A DNA stretch of 22,496 nucleotides from Deltaproteobacteria bacterium (lineage in GTDB: Bacteria; Desulfobacterota; SM23-61). Each line of letters begins with the position of its first letter. The stretch's first letter is position 1. This document shows, piece after piece, positions 15,853 through 22,496 of this stretch. The position numbers and the translations under genes were made by a program. Location: assembly GCA_026388915.1 (NCBI GenBank), contig JAPLIW010000598.1, forward strand, positions 1 to 22,496, read 5' to 3'. The notes below the pieces were generated by a model. That model had not been told where the DNA came from, did no database searches, and worked only from the letters and a program-made list of their open reading frames with translations.

Positions 15853-18021
15853 TCAGATCTGCCAGTGGATCGATTCAAAATCCCGGTCGGGGATCGAGAA
15901 GGAAAGATACCCGCTGCGGGGATACCGCTCCACCTCGAAATCCCCTTTTTGGACCTGGACAAAAAATTGGATTCTTTCCTGCGGCTGGAACCCAAGTTCC
16001 CGAAAGGGAATGGAGAGCTCCAGGATTTTCCCCGCTCCCAGGTGGGTCGATCGACCTTTGGGAACAAGCCCGTTGCCTTCCCGGAGGTATAGATCATAGT
16101 AAGGCGTCTCTCCTCCAGAAAATTTGAGGGGGAAGATGATTTGCCATTCCCGCGGCTTGAAGAAATGGATGTTGAACCGCAATCCCTGGAGGGGGTCTTT
16201 TTTCCTCCAGATAGGGTCGATCCGAAAATAAAGCCGTTCCGGGTCAAAGCCGTAATAGAACCCCGAGAGAAATCCCTCCCCCCGGTACATGGAACCGCCC
16301 GTGGTTTTGGCCGAGAAGTAGCCCGCTTCCCGCCATTCGTAGAAGTGAGAGACCTGCCCGTCGAGAATTGGGGAGATGAATCCCAGAGGCTCCAGGGTGG
16401 GTTTTACCTCGTGGGCGGTGGAGATGGGGTTTTTCAGATAGCCGGGGATTTCCGTGCCCAACAAAAGGTGCACGTTGCCCAGGTGCATGCGGAACAGGCG
16501 GTCGAATTCTTCGTCATTGTCGCTGCTGAAGTCGTCTCCGAACCACCAGAACCAATCGCTTCCTTCGGCGATGTAGATTTCTTCCCAGGCCAGGTCCTTT
16601 TTCTCCGGGTTGCCGGCGGAATCCCGGGAAGCGGTCTTTTCCAGAAATCCCCGGGTCCGTTTCAGGCAGTTCCAGGCCAGGTTATCCTCCGGCTGGCCGA
16701 TCCAGATCCGGAAGTCCTGATCGATCCAGGATCCGGTATGAAGGGTATTCAGCGTGTCCCGAGGTGGATGGGTTTCCAGAAATTCCCCGATTTTGACCGT
16801 CTTCAAAGCGGTCTCCCGGGAAAGTGTTTCATAGAGCCCGCTCAGAAAGGCCTGCCCCCCATCGGGATAGTATTCCCAGGGATTCTCCCCGTCCAAAGCG
16901 ATCAGGACGAAGGCGTCCCCATTGCGGGACTGGGACTGAGCGATATTTTTCAGGTGGGTCAAAAAGTCATGAACGGAAGCCTGCGGCTCGTTCTTGGAGT
17001 AGGTGAAACCGATGAGGTCCGAGAGGTTGCGATCCCGGAAAACCATGAGCACTTCGGATTCCTGGAACCGGGCTCGATAAGGCCGGTAGAGGGCCGAGCG
17101 GCCCGCCTCCCCGGGTAAAGACTTGAACAGGATCCCCTCGTCCGAGGCCATCCAGCGGATTCCAGCCCGTTGAGCGAGGGGGATCATTTCCGGACAGACG
17201 GACCCTTCCGACGGCCACATGCCGGAGGGGCGGGCGGCGAAAGTTTTCTCATAAAAAGCGACGGCCTTCTGTATCTGGGCCTGCGCATCCTCGGGATGGG
17301 AGAAGGAGCCCGGCAGGGCCGCTCGGGGCATGGCCCGGGAAGCAAAGGACCAGTCCATCAGCAGGGGGAGAATCGGGTGATAGAAGGGGCTGACGGTGAT
17401 TTCCACCTGTCCCCGGGATAGAAGCGACCGGTAGAGGGGAATCAGTTTTTGGATGACTTCCTGCTGGGTGTTGAGCAGGGAGGCTTTCTCCTCTTCGGTG
17501 AACCCCCTCCCTTTCTTAATCAGCTCGCGGAGGCTCTCCTTCTCCTTGCGTATTCGGTACCCCGTCCAGGTAAGGTTGAACCACACCTGGAGGTCGCGGA
17601 AGTCCTGCGGGGTAAATTTCGGGAGGAGTTCATCCAGGCGGTATTCAGGGACTTTGAGCCCCCTTTTTTTGAGGAGGTTCCAGTATCCCGGGTAGGGCTT
17701 GACCATGTTTTCCCAATAACACATGAAAAAATTGGCCAGGATGAACTTCTTCTCTTCCGGAGAAAGATCTTCGGCAGGCCGACGGGAGTATTCGAGGAAG
17801 GCATCCTGGGCCTCCGCCCGGGCGTAGTCGTCCAACTGCCGGATCAGGGAGGGGACCAGGTTAAAGGTCTGGCGGATGGCCGGGTAGTCCTCCAACAGGG
17901 AGATCATGTCGTAGTAACCCTTGAGAGCGTGAAGGCGCACCCAGGGAAGGGAATACTCCCCCGTCAGCGGATTCCGGTAATAAGGCTGATGCATGTGCCA
18001 GAAGAAAGCTACGTGAAGCAT
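15853..18021 (-). CDS. GH57 family alpha-amylase-like glycoside hydrolase
   Basis: 722 residues from ATG 18021. GH57 retaining enzymes act on alpha-glucans. Motif 1 is WHMHQPYY (His9, His11), motif 2 is EITVSPFYHPILPLL (from about 207), motif 3 GMWPSEGSV gives the nucleophile Glu272, and motif 4 ALDGENPWEYYPDGG gives the acid/base Asp377. Motif 5 lies near HTGSWIDQDFRIWIG. The segment after about 500, starting with the WFWWFGDD stretch, is the extra C-terminal domain of long GH57 amylases. It lacks a signal peptide, so it probably degrades internal glycogen. A perfect extended -10 promoter lies just upstream and rules out the longer frame to 18144. It heads the polysaccharide block. The precise cleavage type (amylase, pullulanase or other) is not determined. 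Confidence 0.86.
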   Translation of the reverse strand: MLHVAFFWHMHQPYYRNPLTGEYSLPWVRLHALKGYYDMISLLEDYPAIRQTFNLVPSLIRQLDDYARAEAQDAFLEYSRRPAEDLSPEEKKFILANFFMCYWENMVKPYPGYWNLLKKRGLKVPEYRLDELLPKFTPQDFRDLQVWFNLTWTGYRIRKEKESLRELIKKGRGFTEEEKASLLNTQQEVIQKLIPLYRSLLSRGQVEITVSPFYHPILPLLMDWSFASRAMPRAALPGSFSHPEDAQAQIQKAVAFYEKTFAARPSGMWPSEGSVCPEMIPLAQRAGIRWMASDEGILFKSLPGEAGRSALYRPYRARFQESEVLMVFRDRNLSDLIGFTYSKNEPQASVHDFLTHLKNIAQSQSRNGDAFVLIALDGENPWEYYPDGGQAFLSGLYETLSRETALKTVKIGEFLETHPPRDTLNTLHTGSWIDQDFRIWIGQPEDNLAWNCLKRTRGFLEKTASRDSAGNPEKKDLAWEEIYIAEGSDWFWWFGDDFSSDNDEEFDRLFRMHLGNVHLLLGTEIPGYLKNPISTAHEVKPTLEPLGFISPILDGQVSHFYEWREAGYFSAKTTGGSMYRGEGFLSGFYYGFDPERLYFRIDPIWRKKDPLQGLRFNIHFFKPREWQIIFPLKFSGGETPYYDLYLREGNGLVPKGRSTHLGAGKILELSIPFRELGFQPQERIQFFVQVQKGDFEVERYPRSGYLSFSIPDRDFESIHWQI

Positions 18022-18043
18022 ATCCCCTCGAGAATCAAAAATA

Positions 18044-18071
18044 ATTATAACAAATCCCGAAGAGGAAACAA
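18044..18071 (-). promoter_or_regulatory. Predicted extended -10 promoter of the GH57 gene
   Basis: On the minus strand a perfect TATAAT (18049-18044) is preceded by TGT (18052-18050), giving TGnTATAAT, with a weak TTGTTT -35 box (18071-18066) at 16-nt spacing. Initiation near 18037 leaves about 16 nt before the ATG at 18021, with GAGGGG as ribosome binding site. It probably drives the glycan block. Confidence 0.55.
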
Positions 18072-18230
18072 CAAAAACAAGCCTTAGGTCACAGGTCTCG
18101 AGCATCCAGTCGAAAATCGAAGGAGTCCCATCCCCCTTATTCAAACTCCACGCCGCCCGGACCGAGGGAAAACTGTTTTTTTTGAGAAAGTTATGATATT
18201 TTTACTCATATCCGAAAACAGGGGGCTGAA

Positions 18231-19163
18231 ATGCAGAAAGCGGATTACGACCTGATCATCGCCGGAGGAGGGCCGGCCGGCCTGACCGCGGGTCTGTATG
18301 CTGCCCGGGCAAGGCTTCGAACCCTCCTCGTCGAGAAGATGGCTCCGGGAGGACAGGCCGCCACGACTTTTTACATCGAGAACTATCCCGGCTTTGCCCA
18401 GGGCATATCGGGCCCGGACCTGACGCAGGCCATGGAAGAGCAGGCGAAACGGTTTGGCCTGGAAGTGACCTATGGGGAAGTGAAAGGGCTGAGCTCCCGG
18501 AAGCCGTTCTGGGAACTGGAGGTTGAAGACCGGAAAGTGTCCGCCAAAGCGGTGATCGTGGCCACCGGGGTCGAACCGCGGAAGCTGGGAGTTCCCGGAG
18601 AAGAAACCCTGCGCGGAAGAGGGGTCTCCTATTGCGCCACCTGCGACGGGCCTTTCTTCAAGGACCAGGATATCGGGGTCATCGGGGGAGGGGATTCGGC
18701 GGTGGAAGAAGCTCTCTACCTCACCCGATTTGCCAAACGGGTTTACCTGGTTCACCGGCGCGATGCTCTGAGGGCGGAGAAGATTCTTCAGGAACGGGCT
18801 TTGGAGAACCCCAAAATTGAAATTCTCTGGGATACGGTGGTTACAAAGGTAGTGGGGGATTCAGGAGTGGAAGGCCTGGAGCTGCAGAATGTGAAGACCC
18901 AAGGCACCCGATCGCTGAAGGTTGGAGGAGTCTTCTTTTACGTGGGGTTGCTGTCCAACGCGGGATTCCTCAGGGGGACCTTGAATCTGGACGACCAGGG
19001 ATACGTTTTGACCGACGATACCATGGCCACCTCGGCGGTCGGGATCTTTGCCGCCGGGGATGTGCGGAAAAAACTCCTGCGCCAGATCGCCACCGCCGTG
19101 GGCGATGGGGCGATGGCTGCTTTCGCCGCGGAAAGATATATTGAATCAGGAAAATGGCCGTAG
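18231..19163 (+). CDS. trxB: Thioredoxin-disulfide reductase
   Basis: 310 residues, standard length. A flavoprotein that reduces thioredoxin with NADPH. FAD loop AGGGPAG (11-17), redox-active CATC (Cys135, Cys138), NADPH loop GGGDSA (152-157), the VHRRDALRA 2'-phosphate site (His175-Arg176-Arg177) supporting NADPH over NADH, and the C-terminal FAD motif FAAGDVR are all present. ATG 18231 follows GGGGGCTGAA, an acceptable ribosome binding site. The gene diverges from the GH57 gene. It ends 24 bp before surE and probably starts the trxB-surE transcript. No thioredoxin gene is in the window. A promoter is expected in 18072-18230, but only a weak TATGAT (18192-18197) was seen. Confidence 0.95.
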   Translation: MQKADYDLIIAGGGPAGLTAGLYAARARLRTLLVEKMAPGGQAATTFYIENYPGFAQGISGPDLTQAMEEQAKRFGLEVTYGEVKGLSSRKPFWELEVEDRKVSAKAVIVATGVEPRKLGVPGEETLRGRGVSYCATCDGPFFKDQDIGVIGGGDSAVEEALYLTRFAKRVYLVHRRDALRAEKILQERALENPKIEILWDTVVTKVVGDSGVEGLELQNVKTQGTRSLKVGGVFFYVGLLSNAGFLRGTLNLDDQGYVLTDDTMATSAVGIFAAGDVRKKLLRQIATAVGDGAMAAFAAERYIESGKWP

Positions 19164-19187
19164 AAAAGATGGGGAAAGGATTTCAAC

Positions 19188-19931
19188 TTGAGAATTCTGG
19201 TCACCAACGACGATGGCATCCAATCCGAGGGACTCCTAATCCTGGCCCGGGCGCTGGAGAAGATCGCCGAAGTCTGGGTGGTCGCTCCGGACCGGGAGCA
19301 GAGCGCCGTGAGCCACGCCCTGACCATGGGCCGCCCCCTGCGGAAGAAAAGGATGAAGGCCCTGGGCCCCCGCTATTTCGCCGTCAACGGAACCCCTACC
19401 GACTGTGTTCTTCTGGCGGCCCATAAGATTCTCCCCGGGAAGCCGGACCTGATCGTCTCGGGAATCAATAAAGGGGAGAATCTGGGCGACGACATCAGCT
19501 ACTCGGGGACCGTTTCCGCGGCCATCGAAGGGACCATTCTGGGAATCCCCTCTTTCGCCGTTTCCCTGGTGGCGAGGAGAAATTTTAATTTTAGTTATGC
19601 GGCCTCCTTTTCCGTCCGGCTGGCCAGGAATCTTCTGCGGTATGGCCTTCCCAAGAACACGCTGCTGAATGTGAACGTCCCGGGGAATAAGAAACCCCGG
19701 TCCCAGCAAATAACCCGTATGGGCAAACGGATCTACGGGGACTCGGTGCAGGAAAAGATAGATGCCTGGGGAAAAAAATACTATACCATCGGGGGAAACG
19801 ATCCGGGGTATGCGGATACGGAAGATTCCGATTTCAAAGCCATCGCCCGGAATTCGATCTCCATCACCCCCCTGCATCTGGACTGGACCAACTATGCGTC
19901 CTTGGAGACGCTTTTAAAAAGGCGAATCTGA
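19188..19931 (+). CDS. surE: 5'/3'-nucleotidase SurE
   Basis: 247 residues. A metal-dependent phosphatase on nucleoside monophosphates, linked in many bacteria to stationary-phase survival. Metal ligands are in the N-terminal MRILVTNDDG (Asp8, Asp9), Ser39 in APDREQSAVSH and Asn94 in SGINKGENLGDD. The start codon is TTG at 19188, with AAAGGA upstream; no ATG fits the conserved N-terminus. A terminator overlaps the stop codon. The usual partner pcm follows, but only after a 407-bp gap, so the two are probably transcribed separately here. Confidence 0.94.
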   Translation: MRILVTNDDGIQSEGLLILARALEKIAEVWVVAPDREQSAVSHALTMGRPLRKKRMKALGPRYFAVNGTPTDCVLLAAHKILPGKPDLIVSGINKGENLGDDISYSGTVSAAIEGTILGIPSFAVSLVARRNFNFSYAASFSVRLARNLLRYGLPKNTLLNVNVPGNKKPRSQQITRMGKRIYGDSVQEKIDAWGKKYYTIGGNDPGYADTEDSDFKAIARNSISITPLHLDWTNYASLETLLKRRI

Positions 19932-19941
19932 AGCCTTTTTT
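19916..19941 (+). terminator. Intrinsic terminator overlapping the surE stop
   Basis: Stem AAAAAGGC (19916-19923) pairs with GCCTTTTT (19933-19940) around a 9-nt loop that contains the surE TGA, and the T-run extends to 19941. The stem is short in GC pairs, so its strength is moderate. Confidence 0.5.
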
Positions 19942-20062
19942 CGTCGTTTCGAGCATTATAAAAATCGGCTTTGTTCGAAAAGTACGTGATTGGTCGCCGG
20001 GTCGGTAAAAATGAAATATATTGAAAATGGCTAAGAAATCCTGTTTGGCCGAACCGTCTCTG

Positions 20063-20108
20063 AAATCCCCCCCAACCCCCCTTTAAAAAAGGGGGGCAGG
20101 GGGGATTT
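20063..20108. repeat. C-rich/G-rich hairpin repeat (AAATCCCC...GGGGATTT)
   Basis: Nearly perfect inverted repeat: AAATCCCCCCC-AA-CCCCCCTTT at 20063-20084 against AAAGGGGGG-CA-GGGGGGATTT at 20088-20108. GGCC words (20047-20050, 20111-20114) could extend the stem. Similar hairpins are a common dispersed intergenic repeat in other bacteria, and their translation (PPFFKGGLGG) often appears in spurious proteins. The remainder of 19942-20338 has no gene. It contains an AT-rich stretch near 20268-20288 that could hold the pcm promoter, but no box pair is convincing. Confidence 0.75.
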
Positions 20109-20295
20109 CTGGCCAGGGCCTTGGTCCAAGGGAAAATCCTGGCTCCTGGTTGCGGTCCTGCCCATCAATGATATAAAGGCTGCGAATAAGAACAGCTGTA
20201 CGACACGCAAGAGGGCAGGTCTGGGCCGCAGGGGTTTTTCGTAAAAGAAGGCAAAGGTACAAGAATTCTTTATATATTTCATATTTTCTGCGTTC

Positions 20296-20313
20296 TCCGC
20301 GTGCTCTGCGGTT
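20296..20313 (-). repeat. AACCGCAGAGCACGCGGA word, copy 2
   Basis: Reverse-complement copy of 13112-13129, identical over 18 nt, located 25 bp before the pcm start and extended by further CTGCG/CCGCG words on its left side. Confidence 0.7.
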
Positions 20314-20338
20314 AATCGTTTTTTTTTAAAAGGGAAAA

Positions 20339-21034
20339 ATGAAGGAAACCCAAAAGGGGCAACCGGGGGCTCTGGATTACACCCGGGCCCGGGAAAAGAT
20401 GGTCCAGGAGCAAATCATCGACCGGGGCATCAAGAACCCAAGGGTCATCGATGCGATGCGGAAAATTCCCCGGCATCTTTTCGTTCCCGAAGCCCTTCTC
20501 GGGAGGGCCTACGGGGACACGGCCCTGCCCATCGGGGACGGACAGACCATCACCCAGCCGTATATGGTAGCCTACATGAGCGAGGCCCTGGACCTTCGGG
20601 GAAGTGAAAGAGTCCTCGAGGTGGGCACCGGCTCCGGGTACCAGGCCGCAGTCCTGGCCTGCCTGGCCGAACGGGTTTATTCGGTGGAGAGGATTCGCTC
20701 TCTTCTGGAGCGGGCCAGGAAGACCCTGGACCGGATCCATTGTAATAACGTGGTAACCAAACTCTCCGACGGCAGTTACGGGTGGCAGGAGGAGGCGCCT
20801 TTTCACGCCATCCTGATCACCGCCGGCGCTCCTTCCTTACCCCAGCCCCTGGTGGACCAGCTTAAAACCGGAGGAACCATGGTCATTCCCGTGGGCGAGC
20901 GGAACAGCCAGAAGCTCATCCGCGTCCGCAAGGATTCCCGGGGCGTTTCCCAGGAAGATCTGCTGGAGTGCAATTTCGTTTCCCTGGTGGGGGAATTCGG
21001 CTGGGCCAAAAGGGAGAAGTGGAGCCCGTACTGA
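20339..21034 (+). CDS. pcm: Protein-L-isoaspartate O-methyltransferase
   Basis: 231 residues. It methylates L-isoaspartyl residues so that damaged proteins can be repaired. The family signature GDTALPIGDGQTITQPYMVA (59-78) is the substrate-binding region, and VLEVGTGSGYQ (92-102) is the SAM-binding motif I; motif II-like AILITAGAP lies further on. ATG 20339 has AAGGG at suitable distance. It is the common partner of surE. The stop TGA is the beginning of a GAATGCGG-type repeat, and the gene converges on the mtaD-like gene with only 46 bp between the stops. Confidence 0.95.
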   Translation: MKETQKGQPGALDYTRAREKMVQEQIIDRGIKNPRVIDAMRKIPRHLFVPEALLGRAYGDTALPIGDGQTITQPYMVAYMSEALDLRGSERVLEVGTGSGYQAAVLACLAERVYSVERIRSLLERARKTLDRIHCNNVVTKLSDGSYGWQEEAPFHAILITAGAPSLPQPLVDQLKTGGTMVIPVGERNSQKLIRVRKDSRGVSQEDLLECNFVSLVGEFGWAKREKWSPY

Positions 21035-21113
21035 ATGCGGAATTCGGAGTGCGGAATGCGGAATAAAAAAGGCGGTTTTTTTAATCCGCAATCCGAAATC
21101 TGCAATCCGAAAT
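21032..21113. repeat. Word repeats joining two convergent gene ends
   Basis: 21032-21063 is GAATGCGG/AATTCGG words, and 21082-21113 is ATCCGCAATCCGAAAT words, with an A-run and T-run around GGCGG between them (21065-21081). The first array includes the pcm stop codon, and the second encodes the last ten or so residues of the neighbouring amidohydrolase. The A6-GGCGG-T7 stretch could act as a weak two-way terminator. Confidence 0.65.
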
Positions 21114-22427
21114 AGGTCGAATCTTTCTGCCCCATTCCCCGGCCTTCCCCAAAATCTCTTCCTCATCCAGGGTGAGCAGTTTCCGGTTTTCCATGACCGG
21201 TTTTCCGTCGATGATCACGTCCCGCACGTCGGCTCCGGTGGCGGAATAGACCAGGTGAGAGACCAGGTTGTACACCGGCTGGAGGTGCGGCCGGTTTAGC
21301 TCCAGAACGATCACATCGGCCTTCTTGCCCGCCTCCAGAGACCCGATCTCCTTCTCCATCCCCAGGACCCTGGCCCCTCCCAAGGTGGCCATCTCCAGGA
21401 CCGTCTGGGACGGCATCACCGTGGGGTCCAGCCGGTGCACCTTGTGGAGTTTGGCCGCCGAGTCCATCTCCTGGAAGAGGTCCAGGTTGTTGTTGCTCAC
21501 GCATCCGTCCGTGCCCAATCCCACGGCAACTCCCCGGGCCAGGAGGTCCGGCACCGGGGCCACGCCCGAGGCCAGCTTCATGTTGGACTCGGGATTGTGG
21601 ACCACCCGGACCTCTCTTCGGGCCAAGAGATCCATCTCCTCTTCGGTGAGCCAGACGCAGTGACAGGCGATGAGAGGGGAAGAGAGCAGACCTATATTTT
21701 CCAAATGATCTAAAGGCCTTCGACCATATTTCTTCATAACTTCTTGAACTTCGCTCCGGGTCTCGGAAAGATGAGTGATCAGGGGCACTCCGTACCGGTC
21801 CGCCAGGCTTCGACACTCTTGCAGCAAGGGGGGGGAGCAGGTGTAAACCGTGTGGGCAAATATCGCGGGTTTTATCAAGTCTGAGCCGGAATAATCCCGG
21901 ATAAAGCTTTTTATCCGTTTGATCGATTCATGGGGCGACGGGGAATCCGGGGTGGGGAAGTCCAGGATTCCCTGGGCTAAAAGACCTCGCATTCCCGACT
22001 GGAGCGCGGCCCGCGCGGCCTGATCTTCGAAAAAGTACCCGTCGCAAAAGGTGGTGGTTCCCGATCGGAGCATCTCCGCGCAGGCCAGAAGAGTCCCCCA
22101 GTAAACAAATTCTCCGTTTACCCATTTTTCCTCGGCCGGGAAAATGTGTTTTTCAAGCCAGGTCTTAAGCGGAAGATCATCGGCTAATCCCCGGAAAAGA
22201 GCCATGGGGGCGTGGAGGTGGGCATTGATCAATCCCGGCATGGCCACGCATCCGGTCCCGTTTATTCTCTTTTTCGCCGGATGGGGTGGAGGATCCCCTT
22301 CCCCGAGGGCCAGGATTTCAGGCCCCCGAATCGCCAGCCATCCCTTCTCAATAAAATGAGCGCGGTGGGGGAGGGGGAGAAGGCTTACATCATGAATGAG
22401 ACTATCCCAGACTAAATTTTCCTTCAC
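21081..22427 (-). CDS. mtaD: Amidohydrolase, 5-methylthioadenosine/S-adenosylhomocysteine deaminase-like
   Basis: 448 residues from GTG 22427, for which GAGGG is 5 nt upstream. The longest frame starts at GTG 22439, but there the ribosome binding site touches the codon. The family deaminates 5-methylthioadenosine, S-adenosylhomocysteine or adenosine; close relatives use other aminohydrolase substrates. Metal and catalytic sites are visible (numbering from 22427): AHLHAP (His70, His72), THLSET (His219, Glu222), ACHCVWL (His256) and GTDG (Asp307). The SNNNLDLF segment and the VLEMATLGGARVLG helix are typical of the group. The final ISDCRFRIAD is encoded by intergenic repeat and is probably not part of the original protein. 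The specific substrate is not proven. Confidence 0.85.
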   Translation of the reverse strand: MKENLVWDSLIHDVSLLPLPHRAHFIEKGWLAIRGPEILALGEGDPPPHPAKKRINGTGCVAMPGLINAHLHAPMALFRGLADDLPLKTWLEKHIFPAEEKWVNGEFVYWGTLLACAEMLRSGTTTFCDGYFFEDQAARAALQSGMRGLLAQGILDFPTPDSPSPHESIKRIKSFIRDYSGSDLIKPAIFAHTVYTCSPPLLQECRSLADRYGVPLITHLSETRSEVQEVMKKYGRRPLDHLENIGLLSSPLIACHCVWLTEEEMDLLARREVRVVHNPESNMKLASGVAPVPDLLARGVAVGLGTDGCVSNNNLDLFQEMDSAAKLHKVHRLDPTVMPSQTVLEMATLGGARVLGMEKEIGSLEAGKKADVIVLELNRPHLQPVYNLVSHLVYSATGADVRDVIIDGKPVMENRKLLTLDEEEILGKAGEWGRKIRPISDCRFRIAD

Positions 22428-22443
22428 CGCGACCCTCACCCCC

Positions 22444-22496
22444 TCAGAATATCTTAAGGCCCATTGTATTTTTAACTTCCTCCGCCGGGGGACTTA
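22444..22496 (-). CDS. C-terminal end of an upstream gene (partial)
   Basis: The minus frame entering from the right edge reads SPPAEEVKNTMGLKIF and stops with TGA at 22446-22444, 16 nt before the mtaD-like start. Spacing and strand fit the last codons of a co-transcribed gene. It is too short for a family assignment and may be chance. Confidence 0.35.
   Translation of the reverse strand, partial: SPPAEEVKNTMGLKIF

Noticed and set aside
18022..18144. N-terminal extension (possible membrane anchor) of the GH57 enzyme
   Set aside because: The hydrophobic stretch is read from the promoter region; a TGnTATAAT promoter at 18044-18052 lies inside it and the conserved GH57 N-terminus starts at 18021.
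20031..20282. 83-residue minus-strand ORF with a hydrophobic stretch
   Set aside because: Most of it is translation of the C/G-run hairpin (PPFFKGGLGG), a well-known spurious pattern; no ribosome binding site.

Overview
The window looks like chromosomal DNA of a GC-rich anaerobic bacterium, most likely a Desulfobacterota (deltaproteobacterial) lineage. That placement is an inference from protein flavour and gene order: priA-def-fmt-rsmB, trxB-surE-pcm, paired GH57 enzymes with a glycogen synthase, a stand-alone beta-keto acid cleavage enzyme, and dense intergenic short-word repeats. No rRNA, tRNA, CRISPR, phage or insertion sequence is visible.

Layout. Positions 1-742 hold the start of a Tat-exported protein (minus strand), its promoter, a roughly 330-bp palindromic element, and a divergent promoter for a kce-type gene (742-1596, +). 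From 18021 back to 1656, ten genes lie on the minus strand. In transcription order these are a GH57 amylase-like enzyme, a GH57 4-alpha-glucanotransferase, a GalT-family nucleotidylyltransferase, glycogen synthase glgA, a triple-GAF histidine kinase whose start codon overlaps the glgA stop (ATGA), priA, def, fmt, rsmB, and a cyclase/kynurenine-formamidase-like hydrolase. From 18231 to 21034 the plus strand carries trxB, surE and pcm. The right end is a minus-strand MtaD-type amidohydrolase, preceded by the last codons of another gene.

How the genes work together. The right half of the minus block is a storage-polysaccharide module: sugar-nucleotide chemistry (GalT-like), chain synthesis (GlgA), chain remodelling and breakdown (two GH57 enzymes), and a soluble sensor kinase that may report on it. 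The left half is housekeeping: replication restart (priA), N-formylmethionine handling (def, fmt) and rRNA methylation (rsmB). def carries a one-base deletion that separates its HEIDH metal-binding motif from the rest of the protein. trxB, surE and pcm form a redox/repair group.

The most unusual content is between genes. (1) A 330-bp inverted-repeat element sits exactly between two divergent promoters. (2) A 102-bp dispersed repeat occurs twice, 88% identical without gaps by hand alignment. (3) Several families of 8-12-nt word repeats begin at, or overlap, the stop codons of neighbouring genes, and some fold into long hairpins. I see no complete new multi-gene system. The best candidates for something undescribed are the 330-bp element, the stop-codon-anchored repeats and the glgA-linked kinase.
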